A stretch of 64,000 bases of DNA, taken from assembly GCF_030056665.1 (NCBI RefSeq), contig NZ_JASHIG010000008.1. The stretch is one strand, 5' to 3'. The stretch is from Flectobacillus roseus. GTDB lineage: Bacteria; Bacteroidota; Bacteroidia; Cytophagales; Spirosomataceae. Of this stretch, positions 50,783 to 60,662 are shown piece by piece. The notes below the pieces were generated by a model. It had not been told where the DNA came from and ran no database searches. It saw nothing but the letters and a program-made list of their open reading frames with translations. The position numbers and the translations under genes are program-made. Each line of letters opens with the position of its first letter. Position 1 is the stretch's first letter.

Positions 50783-50906
50783 AATACGCTTTAGGTTGTA
50801 AGCCGTAGGCATTAAGCAATATACAGTAGGCTAAAAGTTTCAAAATATTTTGAGGAATGCCCGTAGCTGACTGCGGAAAGCCTATCATTAAATATTTATC
50901 GTCTAT

Positions 50907-51443
50907 TTATAACTGAATAAACTCACTGGGCACGTTATCGGTTAGCCAAACCTGATTTTCCGAAAGATAGAAAACATAGCCTTGGTCATACATTTTTTTG
51001 CTTTCAATTGTTAAAATTATGGGCTTTCCATGACGCATTCCTACTTTTTGCGCGGTTTCAGTATCTGCACTTAGATGAACGTGATGTCTATTCATTTTTG
51101 AAAGACCCTTTTCAAAGATAGAATCAAGATTTTTTTCTACTGTGCCATGATATAAAATATCAGGAGGAATTTGTGTCTGTAAAGCCAAATCTACCTCTAT
51201 AGAATGTCCTTGATTAGCTCTGATTTTTGAGAAGTCGTCATTGAAGGAAAATCTCTTTTTACTATTAGTATCTACTACCTCTTTTAGTTGTTCAAACGAA
51301 ATCTGGGTTTGGTACTTTTCCAGATTTTGTAATAGCGTAGATACCTCTACCCAGCCATTTTCATCCAATTGAATACCTATCAAATCAGGCTGATGGCGAA
51401 GTATTTTGCTGAGTAGTTTACTGATGTGGGTTAAGTTTGGCAT
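50907..51443 (-). CDS. kptA: RNA 2'-phosphotransferase (Tpt1/KptA)
   Basis: A 178-residue protein. The start KLLSKILRHQPDLIGIQLDENGWVEV is the standard KptA opening, with the catalytic-type Arg and His (LRHQP), then FSFNDDFSKIRANQGHSIEVD and YHGTVEKNLDSIFEKGLSKMNRHHVHLS with the NAD-binding HGT. It transfers the splice-junction 2'-phosphate to NAD. It lies 6 bp from the 51,450 gene and probably shares its transcript. Confidence 0.95.
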   Translation of the reverse strand: MPNLTHISKLLSKILRHQPDLIGIQLDENGWVEVSTLLQNLEKYQTQISFEQLKEVVDTNSKKRFSFNDDFSKIRANQGHSIEVDLALQTQIPPDILYHGTVEKNLDSIFEKGLSKMNRHHVHLSADTETAQKVGMRHGKPIILTIESKKMYDQGYVFYLSENQVWLTDNVPSEFIQL

Positions 51444-51449
51444 ATAGAA

Positions 51450-52325
51450 TTAGTCTAATATTTTCAGAAATCGACTACTCATCCAACCAAGATGAGTGTG
51501 GGGAGTTGATACATAAGCTCCATCATTGTTGTACATAAACTCCGTTTTAAGTTTTTTGGTAGGTTGCATTTCCACAAACCACCAAGTTCTGCCGCTCGGG
51601 TCGGTATATGCTGCCCATGCTATTCCTTGTGCTTTACTTTCGTAAGTTCCTAATATATTTCCCTTCAAAGGACTTGAACGGAATTCGGTTGGGGTATCAT
51701 AAATTCGTGGTTTATATCTCAGACTATAACCATCATTGATCACTTCAAATTTGATTGGTTGAGCCAAATATTGCGTTGGAAACGTCGTTTCAGACATTTT
51801 TGCACTTGATTTGGTAGGTTTAAACTTAAACTTAGCGTCTACTATATACTCAGTTTTAAACTCCATATAGGCTCCACAACAGCCTAAATTTAAGAAGGTA
51901 ACTTTTTGAAGTTGATGTTTTGCATCAAACTCTAAAGAAGCAATACTTTCCAAATGTCTTGATTGCTCAATAAATTTACCATTTTCTTGTAAGAAGAAAA
52001 TGGTAATATTGGGTTCATAACCTCCATATCCATAATAAATAGCATCAATACTATTATCTCCATTGAGTTCTAGAAAATGAATACCCATCAGAAATTCTTC
52101 TTTAGATTCCTGCTTGTTATAGTGTAATGTATCGTATCCTGAATCAAATTTGGGTAGGAAATTCTCTTTTTCTTGGGTGGTGAAGGGACGTTCTACAGTT
52201 TTAAAATCTAATGCATCGGTACTTGAAAAGAAAAGTTTAGGGGTATTTTGTTGCCCCAAAACGGGAGAGATACAAGCTGAAAATATGAGAACTAGCGTGT
52301 AGTAAATAGAAGATTTAGGAAGCAT
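51450..52325 (-). CDS. Exported SH3-like protein
   Basis: A 291-residue protein with signal peptide (YYTLVLIFSACISPVLGQ). The middle has the phrase FLELNGDNSIDAIYYGYGGYEPNITIFF, with an Asp-rich turn. The C-terminal 90 residues have an SH3-like frame: YSLRYKPRIYDTP...GNILGTYESKAQGIAWAAYTDPSGRTWWFVEM, ending WMSSRFLKIL. It probably lies in the periplasm or on the surface. It is 6 bp upstream of kptA. Confidence 0.7.
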   Translation of the reverse strand: MLPKSSIYYTLVLIFSACISPVLGQQNTPKLFFSSTDALDFKTVERPFTTQEKENFLPKFDSGYDTLHYNKQESKEEFLMGIHFLELNGDNSIDAIYYGYGGYEPNITIFFLQENGKFIEQSRHLESIASLEFDAKHQLQKVTFLNLGCCGAYMEFKTEYIVDAKFKFKPTKSSAKMSETTFPTQYLAQPIKFEVINDGYSLRYKPRIYDTPTEFRSSPLKGNILGTYESKAQGIAWAAYTDPSGRTWWFVEMQPTKKLKTEFMYNNDGAYVSTPHTHLGWMSSRFLKILD

Positions 52326-52505
52326 AACATTATTATTTTAGATAAAAATCCAAAATAGTAAAATTGAGTAATTTTTACAAAAATATAAGTAGAGCCGTTG
52401 CACGCAACGGCTCCCAATAGGTTTGTGGTAAGAGATAATATTTGAAGGTTTTTTTTATTTAGTAATTGCTTGTTAATCAGTACTATATAAAGACTAATCC
52501 TTTGC

Positions 52506-52564
52506 GTAGCTGCAATTCTTGCGGTTGTCACATCCAAAATGGCAACCGCAAGAACTGCGGCTAC
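52506..52564. repeat. 22-bp REP-like hairpin
   Basis: GTAGCTGCAATTCTTGCGGT is complementary to ACCGCAAGAACTGCGGCTAC (20 of 22 bases over the full arms), around a 15-base loop. Confidence 0.75.
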
Positions 52565-52581
52565 AACACAAAACACTAATT

Positions 52582-52611
52582 TGTAGAGACGTTGCATGCA
52601 ACGTCTCTACA
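52582..52611. repeat. REP-like palindrome (GAGACGTTGC)
   Basis: TAGAGACGTTGCATGCAACG reads to CTCTA, a near-perfect palindrome of the same family as those at 44.2-44.3 kb and 52,391. Confidence 0.75.
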
Positions 52612-52681
52612 ATAGGGGTTAGGTATTTTAGAAAATCACTTTGTGCCTTTGCCACTTTGCACCTGTTCACTCAACGAAAAG

Positions 52682-54085
52682 CTATTCTACGCCTCCACCT
52701 AATGAACGGTATAATTCTGTAGTGGCATCGAACTGCTCTTTGCGAACACTGATGGCATCTAATTCATTTTGTAGTGAATTGTTGAGCGTTGTAATCACTT
52801 CCAGATAGCTTGCCATACCGTTTCTATAAAGCAATAAGGCATCTTTGGTGGCTTTGGAAAGAGAGTTATTTTTTGACTGAATCAGTTCCAAACGTTCCTT
52901 TGCCGCTGTTCCTCTACTCAACGCCGTTGAAACTTCTCCAACGGCGTTCACTAAGCTCTGTTTAAAATTCAAAACAGCTTTTTCTCTTTCTATCGTCGAA
53001 ACCTCAAAGGCAGTTTGTAAGGCTTTTTTATTAAAAATTGGTTGTGTGAGGTTTACTCCCACGGTTTTGATTAATGAGCCTGGCAAGTCGAACCATGTAT
53101 TTAGTTTGAAGGAGTTTGCTCCAATGGAAGGTGTCAGACTAATGCTTGGGTACATCGCGATATTTGCCAAATTCATTTTTGCGTTGGCAGATACCACTGC
53201 ATATTCGCTAGCTTTTACATCGGGTCTACGACTGAGCAAATTGGCTGGAACTCCCTCACTGAATAGGGTAGTTGGCAAAGCCTCTTGCATACTTTTGGTT
53301 CGTTCGATGCTATTGGGATATTCTCCACATAAAATGCTAAGGGCATTTTCTTGTGCAGCAATCGCCTGTTTTGCCACTGGAATCAATAATTCTGCGGTCT
53401 TTTTCTGTGCCTCTGCTTGTTCGACAGCCAATGAAGAGGTTTGTCCAGATTTGTATTGCAAGCGAATCATATTCAAGGTGGTATCTGACAAAGCGATATT
53501 CTTTTGAGCTACAGCAAGTTGTTCGTCTAGTGTCAAAAGATTAAAATAGGCTTGCGCCACTTGGGCAATCAGACGAGTTTTTAGCGCTGAAAGATTTTCT
53601 TTTTGCATAAAATACTCCGCCAGAGCAGACTCCTTATGGTTTTTGGCTTTTCCCCAAATATCAGCCTCCCATGACAAACGCACCGTAGCACTGTAATCGT
53701 CCATATATGCTGTTCCGAGAAATTGCTCACTCAAAGAGCCGTTTAAGGAATTTTTTGAGAGCCAAGTTCTGTTGGCTCCTAGACTAAAATCAAGGTTGGG
53801 GTATAAGCCTAGCTTTGCTTGCTGGTAATTCAAATCTAGTTGGCGTATAGTCAACACCGCTACAGATACATCGTTGTTTTTGGCAAGGGCTTTTTCTATC
53901 AAACCTACCAATTGAGGTTCTTTAAAAAAAGTTCTCCAAGGCAACTGAACAGAATCCGCAGTAGTCGAAATGGAGTTTCTGAAATGCTCAGGCATACTCA
54001 CTTCGGGGCGACTGTATTTTTTGCCAACAGTACAGGCCGAAAGCATGGCTATCAATCCTATACTGATATATTTTGTTAGTTTCAT
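52682..54085 (-). CDS. RND efflux outer membrane factor (TolC/NodT family)
   Basis: A 467-residue protein with a lipobox (MLSAC). The two OEP repeats start around residues 50 and 260, with the phrases SVAVLTIRQLDLNYQQAKLGLYPNLDFSLG and RPDVKASEYAVVSANAKMNLANIAMYPSISLTPS. Proteins of this type form the outer-membrane channel of an RND system. It is the third gene of the operon (adaptor, pump, channel), 49 bp after the pump. Confidence 0.93.
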   Translation of the reverse strand: MKLTKYISIGLIAMLSACTVGKKYSRPEVSMPEHFRNSISTTADSVQLPWRTFFKEPQLVGLIEKALAKNNDVSVAVLTIRQLDLNYQQAKLGLYPNLDFSLGANRTWLSKNSLNGSLSEQFLGTAYMDDYSATVRLSWEADIWGKAKNHKESALAEYFMQKENLSALKTRLIAQVAQAYFNLLTLDEQLAVAQKNIALSDTTLNMIRLQYKSGQTSSLAVEQAEAQKKTAELLIPVAKQAIAAQENALSILCGEYPNSIERTKSMQEALPTTLFSEGVPANLLSRRPDVKASEYAVVSANAKMNLANIAMYPSISLTPSIGANSFKLNTWFDLPGSLIKTVGVNLTQPIFNKKALQTAFEVSTIEREKAVLNFKQSLVNAVGEVSTALSRGTAAKERLELIQSKNNSLSKATKDALLLYRNGMASYLEVITTLNNSLQNELDAISVRKEQFDATTELYRSLGGGVE

Positions 54086-54133
54086 GTTTATATTCTTTTC
54101 TAAAAATTAGAAAATGTGCTTTTCAGCATTTTC

Positions 54134-57100
54134 TTACGCTTTTTTTCCTGTTACTTTTTCTTGTAAAAACTGGAAAAACATATACAGAATAGGAATAATC
54201 ACAATCCCAAGGATTACCCCGCTCAACATCCCCATCGCCGCACTGGTACTAATCGAGTGGTTACCTGTGGCAGTTCCTCCTTCGGAAATCATCAAGGGAA
54301 TCATACCAACTATAAAGGCAAAAGAAGTCATGATAATAGGACGCAAACGTGCTCTTGCAGCATCTATTGCAGATTCCAAAATACTGAGTCCTGCACGACG
54401 ACGTTGCACGGCAAACTCTACAATCAAAATGGCATTTTTGGCGAGCAAACCAATCAACATAATCATCCCGATTTGTACATAGATATTGTTATCCAAACCA
54501 ATACTTCTAATACCTAAAAAGGCACCCAATAAACCTGTTGGGATAGACAAAAGCACTGCCAATGGCAATAAATAACTTTCGTACTGAGCTGATAACAAGA
54601 GATATACAAATAGTAAACAGAGCCCTAAAATGCCTAATGTTTGGTTGCCAGAAGCTTTTTCTTCCAAACTCAAACCTGTCCATTCATAACTATAATCGGC
54701 TGGAAGTTTGTCTAGCACTTTTTCCAAATTATCCATCAAAGCACCGTTACTTGTCCCCGGCATAGCATTTACATAAATCGTCAAGGCATTGTACAAATTA
54801 TAGCGACTTACTGCTTCTGGTCCATACACCTTGTTAAGTTTCACAATTGATTTGACAGGCACCATTTGTCCTTGTGGATTTTTGACATAAATTTCATCAA
54901 AAGCCTGTTCATCCATTCTAAATACGCCATCAGCTTTGATGTTGACACGATAGAATTTTCCGAATCTTGAAAAATTCAAACTTTGGTCACCAGCAAAATA
55001 ACTCTGGACAGTACCCAAAACCTGACTAACACTAAGTCCCATTTGTTTGGCTTTGTCTTCGTCTACTTCGAGCTCTAACTGAGGGTAGTCCGTACGGAAT
55101 ACCGTGTAAGCCGATGCTACACCAGGTACTTTCATGAGTTCGGCAATAACCTCGTCCGACTTTGCTTTGAGCACATTTGGACTTCTACCTTTACGATCTT
55201 GCAAAACAATCTCAGCGCCATTGGTCATACCATAACCATCAACAGGGGGAAGGCGCATTGTCATAACCATACCTTCTTTAATCACAGAAAGCTTTTGATT
55301 GACTACACCCATCAACTCGTCTATATCCTGTACTTTTCCACGAAGCTTTTTAGGCTTTAGTTTTACAAAACCTACCGCATAGGCAGGGCTGGTACTGTTA
55401 TTCAAAAGGTTAAAGCCAGTGATTGCAGTATTATCTTCAACGGCTTCGAGTTCAGACAGAAGTTTATTGATTTTATTGGCCACCTGCGTCGTAGGCGTAA
55501 GGGCTGTCCCTGGAGGCATACTCAATACGTAAGTGAACATATTGTCGTCTTCCATTGGCACAAAACTTCTTGGCGTAGAGTTCATGACCCAAGCCGAGGC
55601 TGCTATTACAATTGCCACTAAAGCTGTAGCCAGCCACTTGCGCACTGCCAGAAAGCGAATGATTTTAACATAGCGATTTGTGAAATTATTAAAACCATAG
55701 TTGAATGCGACATAGAATCTTTGTCCAAAACCTAGCTTTTTCTTTTCTCCATGATGCTCAGTTGCATGATTATTTTTCAATAAAAGTGCACATAAAGCAG
55801 GTGTTAAAGTCAAGGCGTTGACTGCCGAAATAATGATAGAAATGGCAAGTGTATAAGCAAATTGTTTATAGAAAATCCCTGCTGAACCAGTCATAAAACC
55901 AATCGGAATAAATACCGCCGACATCACCAAGGTAATCGAAATAACAGCCCCTGTGATTTCGCTCATAGCCGAATGAGTAGCTTCCTTGGCACTCATATCA
56001 GTACCTTCCATTTTACTATGCACGGCCTCCACAACCACAATGGCATCATCGACCACAATACCGATAGCCAATACCAAGGCAAATAACGTGAGGATATTGA
56101 TGGTAAAACCTAAAACTAATAAGAAAAAGAAGGTGCCAATAATAGCCACAGGCACTGCAATGGCAGGAATAAGCGTTGAACGGAAATCTTGCAAAAACAC
56201 AAACACTACGATAAATACCAAGATAAAGGCTTCGAACAGGGTAGATTTTACCTGATTGGTTGCCTCGTCCAAACGCTCTTTGGTACTGATAAGTTTGGAA
56301 TATTTGATACTTGGAGGAAAGGATTTTGACAATCGTTCAATCTCTTTGTCAATACCTATTTCAATGGCATTGGCGTTTGAACCTGTTGTTTGCAAAATCG
56401 CAATCGTCACCGCATTACGCATATTCGAAGAGTTTGAACCACTGTAAGAAATAGCCCCAAATTCTACACGTGCCACATCTTTCAGACGAATCATATTATT
56501 GCCTTGATTTTTTACGACAATATTATCGTAGTCTTCGGGCAAGTTTTTCTTTCCTTTATATCGTATTACATATTCGAGTGGTGCATCCGATTCTTCTCCT
56601 AATCGGCCGGGAGATGCCTCCAAACTTTGGTCTGCAATAGCGGCAGTAATTTCGGCTGGTGTAAGACCATAACTTGCCATTTTTCGAGGATTCAACCAAA
56701 TACGCATCGAATAATCTTTTACCCCAAAAACCATCGCTTGCCCTACGCCTGGTACACGCTTGATTTGTGGAATCAAGTTGATATTAGCATAGTTTTGCAA
56801 AAAGGTTTCGTCATATTTGCTATTGTCTTCAGTAAACAAGTTGAAAATCAGAATCATACTATTTTGTTGCTTGGAAGTGGTAAGTCCCATACGGATTACT
56901 TCCTGTGGCAAAATAGGAGTGGCTTGTTGTACACGGTTTTGAACGTTTACGGCCGCTTGATCAGGATTTACACCCTGTTTGAAGATAACCGAAATAGAAA
57001 ATGTACCATCATTACTAGCCGTAGACTTGATGTATTGCATGTTTTCTACCCCGTTGATCTGTTCTTCGAGCGGTGTTACTACCGAACGAATCACAGTTTC

Positions 57101-57262
57101 GCTGTTACCCCCCGGGTACGAGCCAGATACCATTACAGTTGGGGGCGAAATATCTGGAAAACGAGTGACAGATAGTCTGTCGAGACCCACAAATCCTAGA
57201 ACCACAATGACAATCGAAATCACCGTAGCCAGCACAGGTCTATCTATTATTTTTGTTAGCAT
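54134..57262 (-). CDS. RND efflux pump permease (AcrB/HAE1 family)
   Basis: A 1,042-residue protein from the ATG at 57262. Twelve membrane segments and the periplasmic porter halves are in the usual order. It opens DRPVLATVISIVIVVLGFVGLDRLSVTRFPDISPPTV. The transmembrane proton relay Asp pair is visible in LALVLAIGIVVDDAIVVVEA. The pump exports drugs or other hydrophobic compounds with a proton motive force. It has its adaptor upstream and its outer membrane factor downstream. Confidence 0.96.
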   Translation of the reverse strand: MLTKIIDRPVLATVISIVIVVLGFVGLDRLSVTRFPDISPPTVMVSGSYPGGNSETVIRSVVTPLEEQINGVENMQYIKSTASNDGTFSISVIFKQGVNPDQAAVNVQNRVQQATPILPQEVIRMGLTTSKQQNSMILIFNLFTEDNSKYDETFLQNYANINLIPQIKRVPGVGQAMVFGVKDYSMRIWLNPRKMASYGLTPAEITAAIADQSLEASPGRLGEESDAPLEYVIRYKGKKNLPEDYDNIVVKNQGNNMIRLKDVARVEFGAISYSGSNSSNMRNAVTIAILQTTGSNANAIEIGIDKEIERLSKSFPPSIKYSKLISTKERLDEATNQVKSTLFEAFILVFIVVFVFLQDFRSTLIPAIAVPVAIIGTFFFLLVLGFTINILTLFALVLAIGIVVDDAIVVVEAVHSKMEGTDMSAKEATHSAMSEITGAVISITLVMSAVFIPIGFMTGSAGIFYKQFAYTLAISIIISAVNALTLTPALCALLLKNNHATEHHGEKKKLGFGQRFYVAFNYGFNNFTNRYVKIIRFLAVRKWLATALVAIVIAASAWVMNSTPRSFVPMEDDNMFTYVLSMPPGTALTPTTQVANKINKLLSELEAVEDNTAITGFNLLNNSTSPAYAVGFVKLKPKKLRGKVQDIDELMGVVNQKLSVIKEGMVMTMRLPPVDGYGMTNGAEIVLQDRKGRSPNVLKAKSDEVIAELMKVPGVASAYTVFRTDYPQLELEVDEDKAKQMGLSVSQVLGTVQSYFAGDQSLNFSRFGKFYRVNIKADGVFRMDEQAFDEIYVKNPQGQMVPVKSIVKLNKVYGPEAVSRYNLYNALTIYVNAMPGTSNGALMDNLEKVLDKLPADYSYEWTGLSLEEKASGNQTLGILGLCLLFVYLLLSAQYESYLLPLAVLLSIPTGLLGAFLGIRSIGLDNNIYVQIGMIMLIGLLAKNAILIVEFAVQRRRAGLSILESAIDAARARLRPIIMTSFAFIVGMIPLMISEGGTATGNHSISTSAAMGMLSGVILGIVIIPILYMFFQFLQEKVTGKKA

Positions 57263-57276
57263 GGTTGTTTTTTTTG

Positions 57277-57555
57277 TAAAGGCACAAAGGGATAAGGCAC
57301 CTAGGCACAAAGTGTTATTTTAGAAAGATTCACTTTGTGCCTATTGGCTTTGTGCATCTGACACTTGATTTTATTCTAAAGGGATAAGGCGCAAAGGCAC
57401 AGAGTGTTGTTGTAAAAAGACTCACTTTTTGCCCGTTGCATCTTTGCCTTTGTCACTTGATTTAGCCAAAAGGGATAAGGCACAAAGGCACAGCGTGTTG
57501 TTGAAAAAAGACTCACTTTGTGCCCGTTGCCTTTGTGCCTTTGTCACTTGATTAT
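57277..57555. repeat. Three tandem 90-bp repeat units
   Basis: Units begin near 57,277, 57,376 and 57,468, each with AAAGGGATAAGGC, a CACAGxGTGTTGTTG part, then CACTTTGTGCC and CACTTGATT. Each unit is itself an imperfect inverted repeat (GGCACAAAG..CTTTGTGCC). It lies between the adaptor and pump genes, in an operon where a long gap is unexpected. Confidence 0.85.
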
Positions 57556-58670
57556 TTAATCACCGCCTTCACTACTACCCCTTCGTTGAGCATATCGATG
57601 TTGTTGGTGGCGATTTTTTCGCCTGCTTTTAATCCCGATTTTACGATATATTGACCGTCTACTTTTCCTGCTACTTCAAAAGGTTTCATAGATACTTTGC
57701 TGCTGTCGCCGAGGGTAAAGACGAAAAATTTATCTTGAATATCTTTGACACTTCCCATTGGAATTTTCAAAACGCCATCAAAGTCTTTTTTAAGAATTAC
57801 CCTAGCTGTACCACCCGATCGAAGAAGCTTTTGTGGATTTGGGAAAATTGCTTTGAATGACATACTTCCAGTCATTTTGTCGATATTTCCACTTGCTACT
57901 GTCAGGCGACCTTTGTGATTATACACCGAGCCATCAGCCATTATGAGTTCTACAGAATTAGCATTTTTCTGAAATCCTCCTTCTTTAGCAAAAGAGATAT
58001 AGTCGGCTTCACTCAAAGAGAAATAGACTAAAACCTCATTGATTTCGGAAAGAGTGGTTAAGGGCGTTGCGTCATTTGGCATCACCAAGTTGCCAATACG
58101 GTTGGGGATACGACCGATATAGCCACTTACTGGAGCTTTGAGAACACTAAAATCTAGGTTGATTTTTGATGAGCCAAGGGCGGCGCGTGCCTGTTGGACT
58201 TGGGCTGCTGCGGCTTCGTAATTAGATTGAGCCGTTTTGAGTTGCATTTCTGAAACTACTTTGCCTTCTACCAAAGGTTTTAATTTTTCAACCTCTAATT
58301 TGGCAGTAGCTTGTGCCGCCAAGGCAGCTTCTAAGAGTGCTTTACTATTATTGACTTGTTCGTTGTAAACATCACCTTTGATTTTGAAAAGTGGTTGACC
58401 TTTTTTAACATAGTCACCTTCTTTGACATAAATCTGCTCCAAATAACCTGTTACTTGAGCTTTGATATCTACATTGACTGTCCCTTCAATTGTGCCTGGA
58501 TATTTTTTTTCGACTTCGGCGTTGGTGGCACCTAATTGGATAAAATCAACAACTAGAGGTGGTTGCTGGGTTTGCTGTGCTTGCTCTTTACATGAAAATA
58601 ACAAGAGTGTAAAAGCAAAAAACAATAGTGTCTTACTAGACAATCTTGTTCTGAATGCGGTTTGTATCAT
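57552..58670 (-). CDS. RND efflux periplasmic adaptor (MFP)
   Basis: A 372-residue protein with signal and lipobox (TLLLFSC). The HlyD/MFP layout is present: a lipoyl-like half (VDIKAQVTGYLEQIYVKEGDYVKKGQPLFKI), a helical hairpin (LEAALAAQATAKLEVEKLKPLVEGKVVSEMQLKTAQSNYEAAAAQVQQARAALG) and a beta-barrel. It links pump and outer membrane channel. It is the first gene of the operon, 289 bp upstream of the pump because of the repeats. Confidence 0.95.
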   Translation of the reverse strand: MIQTAFRTRLSSKTLLFFAFTLLLFSCKEQAQQTQQPPLVVDFIQLGATNAEVEKKYPGTIEGTVNVDIKAQVTGYLEQIYVKEGDYVKKGQPLFKIKGDVYNEQVNNSKALLEAALAAQATAKLEVEKLKPLVEGKVVSEMQLKTAQSNYEAAAAQVQQARAALGSSKINLDFSVLKAPVSGYIGRIPNRIGNLVMPNDATPLTTLSEINEVLVYFSLSEADYISFAKEGGFQKNANSVELIMADGSVYNHKGRLTVASGNIDKMTGSMSFKAIFPNPQKLLRSGGTARVILKKDFDGVLKIPMGSVKDIQDKFFVFTLGDSSKVSMKPFEVAGKVDGQYIVKSGLKAGEKIATNNIDMLNEGVVVKAVIK

Positions 58671-58815
58671 GATTTCGTATAGATAGAAAATTTTTGATAC
58701 AAAGAAATAAAGAGAAAAGCGAGTAGGTAAGTCAAATTTGACCGAAACGACAAAATTGGATTCTGAAAAGAAAACGTGTCTGACCGAAATAAGAAATCAG
58801 AGAAGAGCCAATACG

Positions 58816-59574
58816 TTAAAAATCCAACCAAGCTTTGAGTAAACTGGCTTTTTCACGACTTACGATTAGCTCCATGTCTTCTGGACTTTTTTTCAAGTCA
58901 ATTTTTAGTTTTCCATTAAAATAATTGTGAATTTGTTCGATGGCATCTACATGGATGATAAACTGGCGATTGGCACGAAAAAAATCCTTTGGATTTAGTT
59001 GCTCTTCTAGTTCTTCCATGGTCAACGGAATAATCTCCTCGGTACCATTGTTTAGCTTGGCACGAGTGATTTTGAGTTTGGAATAAAAATAGGATATATC
59101 GTTGATTTGTAGGCTTTTGTAGCCGTCGCGATAGGGAAGTAAAAAGCGAGTTCGGAAATCTTTGGGCTGAAAGTAATTCAATAAATTCGCCAAGGAAGCT
59201 GGTTCTGGCACAGAGGAGGTACTTTCTAATTTCTGAAAAGCACGCTCCAATTCATCCAACTCTACGGGTTTGAGGAGGTAGTCAATGCTATTATATTTGA
59301 AAGCTTTAACGGCATATTCGTCATAAGCGGTTGTAAAAATGATAGGGCAAGAAATAGTAGTTTTTTCAAAAATTTCAAAACTCAATCCATCCGACAAACG
59401 AATATCCATCATAACAACATCAGGCATTTCGTGGCTTTCAAACCAATCGATACTGTCACAAATACAGTCTAATACTTCCACAATTTGTGTATTAGGACGA
59501 ACAGATTTTATCAAACGCTCGAGTCTATCGGCATTTGGTTTTTCGTCTTCTATGATGAGTACTTTCTGGATCAT
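58816..59574 (-). CDS. LytTR-type response regulator
   Basis: A 252-residue protein with a receiver domain (VLIIEDEKP; acceptor Asp at residue 57 in VVMMDIRLS) and a LytTR domain (about 140-250, with KSLQINDISYFYSKLKITRAKLNNGTEEIIPLTM). It is coded just upstream of the RND operon in the same direction, which suggests that it regulates the efflux genes. It overlaps the kinase gene by 4 bp. Confidence 0.93.
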   Translation of the reverse strand: MIQKVLIIEDEKPNADRLERLIKSVRPNTQIVEVLDCICDSIDWFESHEMPDVVMMDIRLSDGLSFEIFEKTTISCPIIFTTAYDEYAVKAFKYNSIDYLLKPVELDELERAFQKLESTSSVPEPASLANLLNYFQPKDFRTRFLLPYRDGYKSLQINDISYFYSKLKITRAKLNNGTEEIIPLTMEELEEQLNPKDFFRANRQFIIHVDAIEQIHNYFNGKLKIDLKKSPEDMELIVSREKASLLKAWLDF

Positions 59575-60662
59575 GCTCTTATCAGTGGTATAATTACTTT
59601 GAAAATATCGGTGCTTTTGTCAATTTCTAAACCTTTTTGCCATAATAACTTATAGCGTCTTTGAATGTTTTGTAATCCTAGTCCTGATGAACTCATAGGG
59701 TTTTCAATCGGGAGAAGATTATTCTCTACGATAAGTTCATTTTTATCAGTATTGTAAATACAAATTTGGAGCGGATTCCGTCGGGTAGTCTTATTATGCT
59801 TTAGCGCATTTTCTACCAATAGTTGTAAGGTTAAAGGAGGCAAAAAAGCGCCTAAACACTCTTTTTCGATATCTACTTCAAACGTTACGCCATCACCAAT
59901 GCGTTGTTTAATTAGGAAAATATACGATTTTAAAAACCTTAATTCTTCGTCGAGAGATATAACGTCCTTTTTGGTATTGACGAGCATATAACGGTATATT
60001 CTCGAAAAGTTTTCGGCATATTCATAGCCCAATTGCTGGTCTTTCAGAATCATTTCTGATAAAACGCTGAGGTTATTGAACACAAAATGGGGGTCAATTT
60101 GGAGCTTGAGCGAATACAATTCAGCTTCTACAGCCATTTGGTCGAGTGCTGCGGCACGTATTTCAGAGTTTTTCCAATTATCGATCAAATACACGCAGGT
60201 ATTGATGCCAATAATCATGAAAGAGATAATGACACTTACCACAATCCACTGAATATAACCACGTTGCATCTCGATGCTCATGGAGCTTGTCACATTCTGA
60301 CAAGCCTCACACATTTCGAGGAATCGATACAAAAAATCAAAAAAGCCAATAGCAAGCATGACCAAGATGAAATTGAGCCCCGTTTCAATCAATAGTCTGC
60401 GGTAGGGGCTTTTGGTCCAAGGGATATAGTGATTGAGTTGCATTCCTAAATAAATACTTGATTCAGAAATGAAGCAACAAAAACTAAAATTGAGAAATAA
60501 GTCCAAGAAAATATCAAAGGCATCTCGTTGGAAATAGATTTTCCAATAAGCCGAAAACGGGTCGATGATATATGAAACTAAGTTGTAGAGCACAAAGGCA
60601 AAAACGATAATGATAATTCGTTTTCTGCGGATGCTCAGGAAGGTATCTCTAGTTTTGGACAT
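59571..60662 (-). CDS. LytS-type histidine kinase
   Basis: A 363-residue protein. Four membrane segments lie in residues 15-160. The kinase core has YSLKLQIDPHFVFNNLSVLSEM with acceptor His192, then ATPase boxes (VENALKHNKTT; GLGLQNIQRR). The stop codon overlaps the start of the LytTR gene (ATGA). Together they form a two-component pair placed before the efflux operon. Confidence 0.93.
   Translation of the reverse strand: MSKTRDTFLSIRRKRIIIIVFAFVLYNLVSYIIDPFSAYWKIYFQRDAFDIFLDLFLNFSFCCFISESSIYLGMQLNHYIPWTKSPYRRLLIETGLNFILVMLAIGFFDFLYRFLEMCEACQNVTSSMSIEMQRGYIQWIVVSVIISFMIIGINTCVYLIDNWKNSEIRAAALDQMAVEAELYSLKLQIDPHFVFNNLSVLSEMILKDQQLGYEYAENFSRIYRYMLVNTKKDVISLDEELRFLKSYIFLIKQRIGDGVTFEVDIEKECLGAFLPPLTLQLLVENALKHNKTTRRNPLQICIYNTDKNELIVENNLLPIENPMSSSGLGLQNIQRRYKLLWQKGLEIDKSTDIFKVIIPLIRA

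Larger units (their letters stand above)
52326..52681. other. Intergenic region rich in palindromes
   Basis: It contains AGAGCCGTTGCACGCAACGG at 52,391, a 22-bp hairpin (52,506-52,564) and GTAGAGACGTTGCATGCAAC at 52,582. A piece near 52,640 (CACTTTGTGCCTTTGCC) matches the 57.3 kb tandem repeat. No ORF is credible. Confidence 0.7.
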
